Shown: positions 7,594 to 14,747 of the stretch, in pieces | Layout of the letters: each line of letters begins with the position of its first letter | Numbering within the stretch: the stretch's first letter is position 1 | DNA from: Gammaproteobacteria bacterium | GTDB lineage: Bacteria; Gemmatimonadota; Gemmatimonadetes; Longimicrobiales; Gaopeijiaceae | DNA: 16,377 bases | Reading direction: 5' to 3' | Assembly: GCA_009843625.1 (NCBI GenBank) | Contig: VYDD01000113.1 | Span: forward strand, 1 to 16,377 | Made by a program: the position numbers and the translations under genes | The notes under the pieces: model-generated | Databases searched by the model: none | Seen by the model: the letters and a program-made list of their open reading frames with translations, nothing else | What the model was told of the DNA's origin: nothing

Positions 7594-8310
7594 TCAGAGA
7601 GACCGCGCGGACTCGTCGGCGGGCTGTCCGGCCGGCTCCAGGTCGATGAAGATGCAGCGCGCCAGGTCGAAGCCGATGGCCTGGCTGTCGCCGTCGGGCC
7701 CGCCCAGGCGCACCGTCACGGGGCCGTTGAACGGAGCCCTCTCCTCCACCGCCAGGATCACGCCGGGCAGGAGCCCTCTGGCTTCCAGATAGCGCAGCCT
7801 CTCCGGCTCATCGTCGCGCACCGCGCGGATCCGGATCGGGCCGGTGGCGTCGGAATCCGCCAGCGTCGGATAGCTGGTCGAATCGATCTCGCCCCCCGGC
7901 GTCGGAATGGGGGCGCCGTGGGGATCGTGGCGCGGGTTCTTCAGTGCGTCGGCCATGCGCTCGATGAGCTCATCGGAGGCGGCGTGCTCGAGCCGCTCGG
8001 CTTCGTCGTGCACATCCTCCCAGGAATAGCCGAGGCGCACGCTGAGGTAGGTTTCGATGATGCGATGGCGACGAACGATGCGCAGCGCTTCGCGGCGGCC
8101 GCTGGGCGTGAGGCTGACGCCGCGGTAGGGCTCGTGCTCCACGACGCCCAGGTCGGCCAGGCGCTTCACCATTCCGCTCACCGACGCGGGCTGTACGCCC
8201 AGGGTGCTGGCGATATCGCTGGTGGTGGCGGTATCGTCGTGCTCCGTGAGGGCGAAGATCGCCTTCAGGTAATCCTCGATCGAAGGCGAGAATCGGGACG
8301 TTTGAGCCAT
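7594..8310 (-). CDS. DtxR-family metal-dependent repressor, MntR-like metal site
   Basis: Metal-sensing DNA-binding repressor of 238 residues. An N-terminal winged helix (about 9-72) carries the recognition-helix region QPASVSGMVKR. The dimerisation/metal domain spans about 73-145, and a C-terminal FeoA/SH3-like domain about 165-230. Aligned with IdeR/DtxR at a constant offset of three, the ancillary site is intact (His82, Glu86, His101). In the primary site the iron-type Met10 and Cys102 are replaced by Asp13 and Glu105, with Glu108 and His109 kept. Asp and Glu at these places are as in Bacillus MntR, which suggests Mn(II) sensing. MntR Glu11 is Lys16 here. The ATG at 8310 is preferred; a GTG at 8340 would add ten low-complexity residues. 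No metal transporter is adjacent. It is divergent from the barrel gene. Confidence 0.92.
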   Translation of the reverse strand: MAQTSRFSPSIEDYLKAIFALTEHDDTATTSDIASTLGVQPASVSGMVKRLADLGVVEHEPYRGVSLTPSGRREALRIVRRHRIIETYLSVRLGYSWEDVHDEAERLEHAASDELIERMADALKNPRHDPHGAPIPTPGGEIDSTSYPTLADSDATGPIRIRAVRDDEPERLRYLEARGLLPGVILAVEERAPFNGPVTVRLGGPDGDSQAIGFDLARCIFIDLEPAGQPADESARSL

Positions 8311-8340
8311 CGTGGGTTGTTGTTGCGTGGGCGGGGCCAC

Positions 8341-8352
8341 AATCTAACCTGT
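8341..8352. promoter_or_regulatory. possible DtxR/IdeR-like half-operator
   Basis: CTAACCT at 8344-8350 matches one half of the iron-box consensus TTAGGTTAG-S-CTAACCTAA, and lies about 30 bases upstream of the regulator's start. Read on the minus strand the same bases include TAGATT, a weak -10-like hexamer, so binding here could give autoregulation. The other half-site is not recognisable, so this is tentative. Confidence 0.3.
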
Positions 8353-8404
8353 CCTTTCCCGCGCTGCCGGAGCACCTCCCGCCGTCCCGGTCGAGGCCGG
8401 CCGC

Positions 8405-8437
8405 GGGGTACGACCCCAAACCAACCCGACCAACCCG
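8405..8437. repeat. short hairpin and tandem octamer upstream of the barrel gene
   Basis: GGGGT-ACG-ACCCC forms a perfect 5-bp hairpin at 8405-8417. CCAACCCG then occurs twice, at 8421-8428 and 8430-8437, with the second copy running into the GGAG of the barrel gene's ribosome binding site. This could form a leader structure controlling translation or be chance in G/C-rich DNA. Confidence 0.3.
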
Positions 8438-8450
8438 GAGCGATGCGCAC

Positions 8451-9098
8451 ATGAGAATCGGACACGGATCGAAGGCGACTGCGCTGGTGCTGCTTGCGGG
8501 ATGCCTCTCCACCGCGCTGGCGCCGGAGGGCGCGAGGGCCCAGGGAGGCTACCTGATCTTCCAGGCCGGATACTACGTGCCCACCCAGGATCTGGGCCTT
8601 CTGACAGATGCCGGCTTCGGGCAGGCGGTCGAGTTCGGCGAGCGCGAACGGAGCTTCGCCTACTCCCTCGGGCTGGAACTCGCCGTTTCCGGGCCCATCT
8701 CGGGGCGCGCGACGCTGGCGTACGCGACGAGCGCGGACCTCGCCGTCCAGGCCGGCATGTGTCCGGAGTGCGAGGCCCGCAACAACCTCCTCAACGCCAC
8801 CGCCGCCCTCGTCTTCCGCCCGCTTCCCAGCGGAGTACCGGTTCAAGCTTACCTGCTTTGTGGCGGGGGCGTGAAGCACTTCTACCTGGAGTAGCTGGTC
8901 GCGCTGCACCGTTCGCCCCTGCACGATCAGACCCGGAGGACCATGCTGCTCGGCGCGGGCATCGAGGTGAGGATGGGTCCGCTGCGCATCGTCACCGAAC
9001 TCTCCGACTACATCAGCCCGATCTTCGCCGACAACGACGTGGAGACCACGCAGCACGATCTGTTCTGGACGGCGGGCCTCATGCTGGGGAGTGGCTGA
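8451..9098 (+). pseudogene. outer-membrane beta-barrel-like protein interrupted by one in-frame TAG
   Basis: The ATG at 8451, with GGAG ten bases upstream, opens 147 codons that end at TAG 8892-8894. The identical frame then stays open for 67 more codons to TGA at 9096-9098, giving a full-length product of about 215 residues. Residues 1-27 are a Sec signal peptide (cleavage near ARAQ). Alternating hydrophobic/polar strands follow, such as YLIFQAGYYVP and YSLGLELAV. The part after the TAG continues in the same style (MLLGAGIEVRMG, RIVTELSDYIS) and ends in a strand, DLFWTAGLML, typical of barrels. The gene therefore looks complete except for one codon. Explanations are a recent nonsense mutation (for example CAG to TAG), a sequencing error, or readthrough. 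An ATG at 8943 has GGAGG just upstream and could start the C-terminal part. Function unknown. Confidence 0.7.
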
Positions 9099-9111
9099 GG
9101 CGGCGCCGAGC

Positions 9112-9140
9112 TTGGCGAGAACGGCGGGGAAACATATCTT
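9112..9140 (+). promoter_or_regulatory. candidate promoter in an A/T-rich patch
   Basis: TTGGCG at 9112-9117 and TATCTT at 9135-9140 are separated by exactly 17 bases. TATCAT at 9141-9146 is an alternative -10. The patch at 9131-9149 is unusually A/T-rich for this window. It lies about 70 bases before the 9218 gene and could drive that gene plus the GGT-like and amidohydrolase genes. Confidence 0.4.
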
Positions 9141-9217
9141 TATCATTCTGTGCCGTTGTGTTTGGCACGGTGTTTCGATCCGTCGATTTCGACGTCCTGG
9201 ACGAGTTGGAGGTGAGC

Positions 9218-9436
9218 GTGCCTGAATCCGCGCCCCATGAGAAGGTGATCGATTCCGTAGCGGTGGACGCCAAGCGCATCCTGCTGCGGTATGGGACGCC
9301 CATCGCGATCCTGGATCGCGTCTCGGAAGTAGACCGGATCGCGCTCGCCCGCCAGGTCAGCCGCACGCGTCTGCCTGACCGCGAGCCGCGGCTCAGAGCG
9401 CTGCTGGAAGAGCACGGGTACCTCCAGGTGGACTAA
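9218..9436 (+). CDS. hypothetical protein, 72 aa
   Basis: Family not recognised. The start is GTG 9218, with GGAGG at 9208-9212 five bases upstream. Other in-frame GTGs at 9158, 9170 and 9212 are possible, but none has such an SD. The frame is open far upstream, but that part overlaps the barrel gene in another frame and is not coding. The protein is small, charged and soluble, with a likely helical N-terminal half (KVIDSVAVDAKRILL), a central YGTPIAILDR segment, and a C-terminal RALLEEHGYLQVD helix and tail. It has no signal peptide or Cys. It precedes the GGT-like gene by 68 bases and follows a promoter-like patch, so it may head that operon. Confidence 0.5.
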   Translation: MPESAPHEKVIDSVAVDAKRILLRYGTPIAILDRVSEVDRIALARQVSRTRLPDREPRLRALLEEHGYLQVD

Positions 9437-9443
9437 CATCCGG

Positions 9444-9485
9444 AGACGCGGGACCTGCGGATCGAATGGAGTCCGCGCCGCGTCT
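9444..9485 (+). other. leader hairpin upstream of the GGT-like gene
   Basis: AGACGCGG (9444-9451) pairs perfectly with CCGCGTCT (9478-9485). Inside it GAC (9452-9454) can pair with GTC (9471-9473), leaving a short 3' bulge. It lies between the upstream stop and the GGGAGG Shine-Dalgarno at 9495-9500. No T-run follows, so it is not a terminator; it may influence processing or translation. Confidence 0.3.
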
Positions 9486-9504
9486 GCGTGGGACGGGAGG
9501 TTTC

Positions 9505-11211
9505 ATGAGGGCTTCGCACTCCTCTCGCTGTCTTGCCCTTTCGCTGGTTCTGCTGTGGGGATGTGGCGGGACTGCGCCGACGCACGTCGAGCCCACCACC
9601 GATCAGGTGGCGCAGTCGAGCCGGGGGATGGTGGTCGCGGCCCAGCCGCTTGCGACCGCCGCGGGCGTCGAGATGCTCGAACGGGGCGGCAACGCGGCCG
9701 ATGCCGCTGTGGCTGCGGCATTCGCGGTATCGGTGGTGGAGCCGAGCATGAACTCGATCGGCGGGCGCACCCAGATCCTGGTGCGAACCGCGGAAGGGAC
9801 CTTTCACGGCATCGACGCCACCACTCAGGCGCCGGACACCTACGATCCCGACACGGCCCCTCAGGCCGGCTACGGGTATCCCACCGTGGGGTTGCCGGGC
9901 GCCGTCGCGGGGCTCACCCGCCTCCTCGACGAGCACGGCACGCTTCCGCTGGCCACCGTAATGGAGCCGGCCATTCGGTACGCCTCCGAAGGCTTCGCGC
10001 TCCTGGCCGGTGAAGCCGCCCGCCAGGCGTCGACTGCAGAGCAACTGCGGGAATCCGAGGGCGCGACCCTGTACTACATCGAGCCGGACGGATCGCCGTA
10101 CGACGCGGGCGACCACTTCGTGCAGAGCGATCTGGCGATGGTGCTGCGCCGCATCGCTTCCGGAGGCGCCGACGCCTTCTACCGGGGCGAGATCGCCAGG
10201 GCCATGGCCGACGACATCGTGGACGCGGGCGGACACGTCACGGCCGCCGCGCTTGCCGGCTACCGCGCCGAGGATTCCCGCGTGGTGCGGGGCAGCTACC
10301 GCGGCCACGAGTTGGTGGGGACGTTCACGCCGGCTGCCGGGGCAATGACCATCGGCATCCTTCAGATCATCGAGAACTTCGACATGGCGGGGGCCGACGA
10401 GACGACGTGGGCCCTGGTGGTGGGGCAGGCGCTTGCGCTCGGCTTCGAGGCGGCGCGCACCCACCGCGGACCCGACGCGTGGCAACTGCTCACGTCGCGG
10501 GAATGGGCGCGCGAGCAGGCCGAACGCGTCCGCCTGCCGGTGGCGGCGGCGGCCATGGGCCCGGAGCCCGCAGCCGCGCCCCGGGGCTCCCCGGAGACCG
10601 GAGCTACCTATTTCGCAGGCCCGGACGACGACGGACACACCACGCACCTTTCGACCGCGGACGCCGACGGCATGGCGGTGTCGCTCACCCAGACCATCGG
10701 GCCGGCGATGGGCTCGAAGATCGCCACGCCGGGGCTGGGCTTCCTCTACGCGGCGACCCTCGGAGGGTATCTGGGCCGCCTCGAAGCGGGCGAGCGGGCG
10801 CGCTCCAACATCGCCCCGTTCATGGTACTCGACGGCGACGACCCGATGCTGGTGCTGGGCGCTGCCGGGGGAGCACGCATCGTCTCGGCCGTCGTGCAGG
10901 CGGTGTGCCGGGTCATCGATCAGGGGCTTTCCCTTCCCGAGGCGCTGGCCGCCGCACGCCTTCATCCGATGCAGGGATCGCTGAACCCAACGGGCTCCGA
11001 GAGCGGATTCCAGATGGAGACCTCCCCGGATATCGGCTGGTCCCCGGAGGTCATCGCGGAGTTGCGTCAGCTCGGTTTCGCGGTGCAGGAGGTGCCACGC
11101 TCCGGCGCGTTCGGACGCATCCACGGGATGTCGTACGACGCCACCGCCGCCTCTTGGACGGGCGCCGCGGATCCGGACTGGGAGGGGAGCGCGGCGGCAC
11201 CTCGCAACTGA
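9505..11211 (+). CDS. gamma-glutamyltransferase-family lipoprotein, divergent substrate site
   Basis: Ntn-hydrolase fold protein of 568 residues. The start is ATG 9505 with GGGAGG four bases upstream. A lipoprotein signal peptide has a lipobox-like LWGC (Cys20), implying membrane anchoring outside the cytoplasm. The self-processing and catalytic nucleophile is Thr379 in TTHLS, which would divide the chain into large and small subunits. The GG of the oxyanion region (GAAGGARI) is kept. Compared with E. coli GGT, residues that hold the gamma-glutamyl group are changed: Arg114 to Thr106, Asn411 to Gly399, Gln430 to Thr418, Asp433 to Gly421, and Ser463 to Asn435. The enzyme probably does not use glutathione in the usual way and may act on another acyl or amide substrate (inference). 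It lies 40 bases before a D-aminoacylase-like lipoprotein gene and is probably co-transcribed with it. Confidence 0.88.
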   Translation: MRASHSSRCLALSLVLLWGCGGTAPTHVEPTTDQVAQSSRGMVVAAQPLATAAGVEMLERGGNAADAAVAAAFAVSVVEPSMNSIGGRTQILVRTAEGTFHGIDATTQAPDTYDPDTAPQAGYGYPTVGLPGAVAGLTRLLDEHGTLPLATVMEPAIRYASEGFALLAGEAARQASTAEQLRESEGATLYYIEPDGSPYDAGDHFVQSDLAMVLRRIASGGADAFYRGEIARAMADDIVDAGGHVTAAALAGYRAEDSRVVRGSYRGHELVGTFTPAAGAMTIGILQIIENFDMAGADETTWALVVGQALALGFEAARTHRGPDAWQLLTSREWAREQAERVRLPVAAAAMGPEPAAAPRGSPETGATYFAGPDDDGHTTHLSTADADGMAVSLTQTIGPAMGSKIATPGLGFLYAATLGGYLGRLEAGERARSNIAPFMVLDGDDPMLVLGAAGGARIVSAVVQAVCRVIDQGLSLPEALAAARLHPMQGSLNPTGSESGFQMETSPDIGWSPEVIAELRQLGFAVQEVPRSGAFGRIHGMSYDATAASWTGAADPDWEGSAAAPRN

Positions 11212-11251
11212 ACGAGGAGCGGCGCCGACCGCTGCCAAGGGAAATCTGGAG

Positions 11252-12850
11252 ATGGGAACTGCTGTTGACGCTCCGCGCCGCCGTGCGCTGAACCTTCTCC
11301 TGGCGTTGACCGCGAGCGCGTGCTCGTCGGGCGACGCCCCCGAGTTCGATGTCATCCTGCGTGGCGGGACGCTGCATGCCGCGGGAGACGAACCCGGATT
11401 CGTTGCGGACGTGGCCCTCGCCGGAGACCGGATCGCGGCGATGGGCGATCTTTCCGGCTACGATGCGCGCGACATTCTCGACGTGACCGGACTCCACGTC
11501 GCTCCCGGGTTCATCGACGTTCATTCGCACGCGGGCTCGGGACTCGACACGGAAGACCGCAGCCACGCCGAGCCCCTGCTGGCGCAGGGAATCACGACGG
11601 TGGTGGTGAACCCCGACGGCGGAGGACTGGTGGACCTGGCCCTCCAACGGGCGGTGCTGCTCGAAGACGGGCTCGGCGTCAACGTGGCGCAGCTGGTGCC
11701 CCACGGATCGGTGCGCAGGGCGGTGCTGGGGATGGAGGATCGGCTGCCGGGCCCCGACGACCTGGCGGAGATGAAGGCGCTGGTGCGGGCCGGCATGGAG
11801 GAAGGGGCGTTCGGCATGTCGTCCGGACCGTTCTACGCCCCAGGAAGCTATTCGGACACACGTGAGCTGACGGCCCTCGCCAAGGTCGCGGCCGAGTACG
11901 GCGGGGTCTACACCAGCCACATCCGCGACGAATCCGACTACACCATCGGGCTGATGGCGGCAGTGGAGGAAGTGATTGCGGTGGCGCGCTCGGCGGGACT
12001 GCCGGGGGTGGTGACCCACATCAAGGCGCTGGGACCGCCGGCGTGGGGCAAGTCGGCGGAGGTGATCGCCGCGATAGAGGCGGCCCGCGCGGAGGGCGTC
12101 GAGGTGTACGCCGACCAGTACCCGTACGAGGCATCTTCGACCGGGCTCTCGGCGGCGCTTCTGCCGCGCTGGGCACAGGCGGGGGGAGGCGATTCACTCA
12201 TGGCCCGTCTCGCCGATCCCGCCACGCGCGCACGCATCCGCAAGGAAATGGAAGCCAATCTCGCGCGCCGCGGAGGAGCCGACCGCCTCCAGTTCCGGCG
12301 CTTCCGTCCTGAGCCTTCGATCGAGGGCCGCACCCTGGAGGATGTCGCCATCGCCCGCTCCCTCCATCCTCTGGACGCGGCTCTGGAGCTGATTGCCGAG
12401 GGGGGCGCCTCGGTGGTCTCCTTCAACATGAACGACGACGACATCGCCGCCTTCATGATTCAGCCCTGGACGATGACCGCGTCGGACGGCGCGCTGCCGC
12501 AGTGGGAGGTGGGCGTGCCGCACCCGCGCGCCTACGGCACCTTCGCGCGCAAGCTGCGAAAGTACGTGGTGGAGGACGGAACCGTGAGCCTGAAGGCGGC
12601 GATCCGCAGCATGACGTCGCTTCCCGCGGACGTCTTTGGCCTGGAAGGTCGAGGAAGGTTGGTAACGGGAGCGGTCGCGGACATCGTGGTCTTCGACCTG
12701 GAAGAGGTCCGGGACCTCGCCACCTACACGGACCCGCACCAATTGTCGCAGGGTATGGTGCACGTTTTCGTCAACGGCACGGCGGCGATCCGCGACGGCG
12801 CCTTCACCGGCGAGCGCGCGGGGCGCGTCCTCAGGCGAGAGGATCGCTAG
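11252..12850 (+). CDS. D-aminoacylase / N-acyl-D-amino-acid deacylase family lipoprotein
   Basis: Metal-dependent amidohydrolase of 532 residues, related to enzymes that release D-amino acids from N-acyl-D-amino acids or act on similar cyclic or acyl amides. An Arg-rich start and hydrophobic segment end at Cys24 (ASAC), a plausible lipobox, so it is probably an exported lipoprotein. Metal and catalytic residues by family pattern are His91 and His93 (DVHSH), His223 (SHIRDE), His256 (THIKALG) and Asp412 (TASDG). The bridging Cys of classical D-aminoacylases (GNCG) appears to be replaced, with Asp122 in NPDGGG at that place, so the metal site or substrate may differ. The start ATG has a GGAG directly before it and AAGGGAA a little further upstream. 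It follows the GGT-like gene by 40 bases. Substrate unknown. Confidence 0.9.
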   Translation: MGTAVDAPRRRALNLLLALTASACSSGDAPEFDVILRGGTLHAAGDEPGFVADVALAGDRIAAMGDLSGYDARDILDVTGLHVAPGFIDVHSHAGSGLDTEDRSHAEPLLAQGITTVVVNPDGGGLVDLALQRAVLLEDGLGVNVAQLVPHGSVRRAVLGMEDRLPGPDDLAEMKALVRAGMEEGAFGMSSGPFYAPGSYSDTRELTALAKVAAEYGGVYTSHIRDESDYTIGLMAAVEEVIAVARSAGLPGVVTHIKALGPPAWGKSAEVIAAIEAARAEGVEVYADQYPYEASSTGLSAALLPRWAQAGGGDSLMARLADPATRARIRKEMEANLARRGGADRLQFRRFRPEPSIEGRTLEDVAIARSLHPLDAALELIAEGGASVVSFNMNDDDIAAFMIQPWTMTASDGALPQWEVGVPHPRAYGTFARKLRKYVVEDGTVSLKAAIRSMTSLPADVFGLEGRGRLVTGAVADIVVFDLEEVRDLATYTDPHQLSQGMVHVFVNGTAAIRDGAFTGERAGRVLRREDR

Positions 12851-12913
12851 AGGTCCCGCCGGGCTTCGCGCATCCGCCATTCCCGGACGTCGTTCCGGCA
12901 AACCCGACCCCGC

Positions 12914-14743
12914 ATGAAGGTCCGCAACGTTGCCATCATCGCCCATGTCGATCATGGGAAGACCACCCTCGTGGACCAGATGCTCCGCCAGGCAGGGGTG
13001 TTCCGCGAGAACCAGCAAGTGCGCGAGCGGGTGATGGATTCGAATCCGCTGGAGCGGGAGCGGGGCATAACGATCCTCTCCAAGAACACTTCCGTGCGCT
13101 GGGGCGAGTTCAAGATCAACATCGTGGACACTCCGGGCCACGCCGACTTCGGAGGCGAGGTCGAGCGCATCCTGCGCATGGTGGACGGGGTGCTGATCCT
13201 GGTCGACGCTGCCGAAGGGCCGATGCCCCAGACCCGGTTCGTGACCGCCAAGGCGCTGGAGCTGGGCCACGCTCCGGTGGTGGTCATCAACAAGGCCGAC
13301 CGCCCGGACGCGCGCGCCGAAGAGGTCCACGACGAGGTGCTCGAGCTGTTCATGGACCTCGAGGCCTCCGACGACCAGCTCGACGCGCCCTTCCTGTACG
13401 CCTCGGGTCGGGAGGGATGGGCGACACCCGATGCCGATGGCCGGGGCGCCGATCTCGCGCCGCTGTTCGCGGCCGTCGTGGATCACGTGCCCGCTCCGCC
13501 CGTGGAACCGGCGGGGCCCTTCCAGATGCTGGTCTCGACGCTGGACCATTCCTCCTATGTCGGACGCATCGCGATCGGCCGCGTCGAGCGCGGGCGCATC
13601 CGGCCCGGCCAGGAGGTGGCGCTGCTGCCAATGGGCGTGGCCGGCATGGTCGAGGAAGATGACGCGGCCCGTTCGCGCGCCCTCAAGGTGTATGGTTTCG
13701 ACGGCCTGGAGCGCGTGGACATCGCGGAAGCCGGTGCGGGAGACATCGTGGCGGTGGCCGGCGTCTCGGGCGTGGAGATCGGCAGGACGCTGGCCGATCC
13801 GGAGCACCTCGAGCGCCTGAGCGGCATCGCCGTGGAGCGGCCCACGATTTCGGTCGATTTCGTCGTCAACGACTCGCCCTTCTCGGGCGAGGGGAAGTAC
13901 GTGACCACGCGCCAGCTCCGCGAGCGGCTCTTCCGGGAGATGGAGCGCAACGTCGCCCTGAAGGTGGAGGCGACCGACCATCCGGATACCTTCCGGGTCG
14001 CCGGGCGAGGCGAGCTGCACCTCTCCATCCTCATGGAGACCATGCGCCGCGAGGGCTACGAGTTCCAGGTTTCTCGTCCTCGTGTGCTCATGCGCGAGGG
14101 CCCCGCCGGCGAGGCTCTGGAGCCGTACGAGGAGCTGGTGGCCGAGACGCCGGAAGCCCGCGTCGGCACGGTCATCGAGAAACTGGGCGCGCGGCGTGGT
14201 GAAATGCTGGAGATGAGACCGACGGGCCGGGGGCCGATTCGCCTGCGCTTCCGGATTCCGGCGCGCGGCCTGTTCGGTTACCGCACCGAGTTTCTCACCG
14301 ACACCCGCGGGGACGGGCTGATGCACCACCGCTTCCTGGAGTACGGGCCGTGGGCGGGGGCGCTTCCCGGACGCGAGCGTGGCGCCGTGGTGGCCGACCG
14401 TCGGGGCGTCGCGGTGGCGTACGCCATCTTCGGCCTGCAGGAGCGCGCCACCTTCTTCCTGGGACCCGGCGCCCCGGTGTACGAGGGCATGATCGCGGGC
14501 GTGCACGTCCGCGCGGGCGACCTGGACGTCAACATGTGCAAGGGAAAGAAGCTCACCAACATCCGGGCGGCGGCCGCGGACGACAACATCCGGCTGGAGC
14601 CGCCCCGGACCATCACGCTGGAATCCGCTCTGGAGTTCATCGCGGACGACGAGTTCATCGAGGTGACCCCGGTCGCAATCCGTCTGCGCAAGCGAATCCT
14701 GGATGCCGGGGCCCGCCGGAAGGCGGCGCGCCGCAGAAGATGA
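12914..14743 (+). CDS. typA: translational GTPase TypA/BipA
   Basis: Ribosome-associated GTPase related to EF-G, involved in 50S subunit assembly and in growth under stress or cold (established for E. coli BipA). It has 609 residues, close to the 607 of E. coli. The G motifs are complete: AHVDHGKT (10-17), GITI (51-54), DTPGH (72-76), NKAD (126-129) and SGREG (164-168). These are followed by the beta-barrel domain, EF-G-like domains III and V (GRGELHLSIL, RGLFGYRTEFL) and the TypA-specific C-terminal domain (CKGKKLTNIRA). The tail is Lys/Arg-rich. No good SD precedes the ATG. It starts 63 bases after the amidohydrolase stop and ends four bases before the aminotransferase start, so the downstream genes are probably co-transcribed. 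Confidence 0.97.
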   Translation: MKVRNVAIIAHVDHGKTTLVDQMLRQAGVFRENQQVRERVMDSNPLERERGITILSKNTSVRWGEFKINIVDTPGHADFGGEVERILRMVDGVLILVDAAEGPMPQTRFVTAKALELGHAPVVVINKADRPDARAEEVHDEVLELFMDLEASDDQLDAPFLYASGREGWATPDADGRGADLAPLFAAVVDHVPAPPVEPAGPFQMLVSTLDHSSYVGRIAIGRVERGRIRPGQEVALLPMGVAGMVEEDDAARSRALKVYGFDGLERVDIAEAGAGDIVAVAGVSGVEIGRTLADPEHLERLSGIAVERPTISVDFVVNDSPFSGEGKYVTTRQLRERLFREMERNVALKVEATDHPDTFRVAGRGELHLSILMETMRREGYEFQVSRPRVLMREGPAGEALEPYEELVAETPEARVGTVIEKLGARRGEMLEMRPTGRGPIRLRFRIPARGLFGYRTEFLTDTRGDGLMHHRFLEYGPWAGALPGRERGAVVADRRGVAVAYAIFGLQERATFFLGPGAPVYEGMIAGVHVRAGDLDVNMCKGKKLTNIRAAAADDNIRLEPPRTITLESALEFIADDEFIEVTPVAIRLRKRILDAGARRKAARRRR

Positions 14744-14747
14744 GACC

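Noticed and set aside
7579..7596. TGACG...CGTCA inverted repeat between the two convergent stops as a bidirectional terminator
   Set aside because: Only 5 bp of stem, partly formed by the stop codons themselves, with no T-run on either side.
8501..9217. Upstream extension of the 72-aa gene through the barrel gene region
   Set aside because: It overlaps the barrel frame out of phase and is Arg/Pro-rich; the SD at 9208-9212 supports GTG 9218.
9433..11355. A 640-codon minus-strand open frame opposite the GGT-like gene
   Set aside because: Same codon-bias shadow effect; low-complexity translation, no SD, and the plus-strand frame shows clear family motifs.
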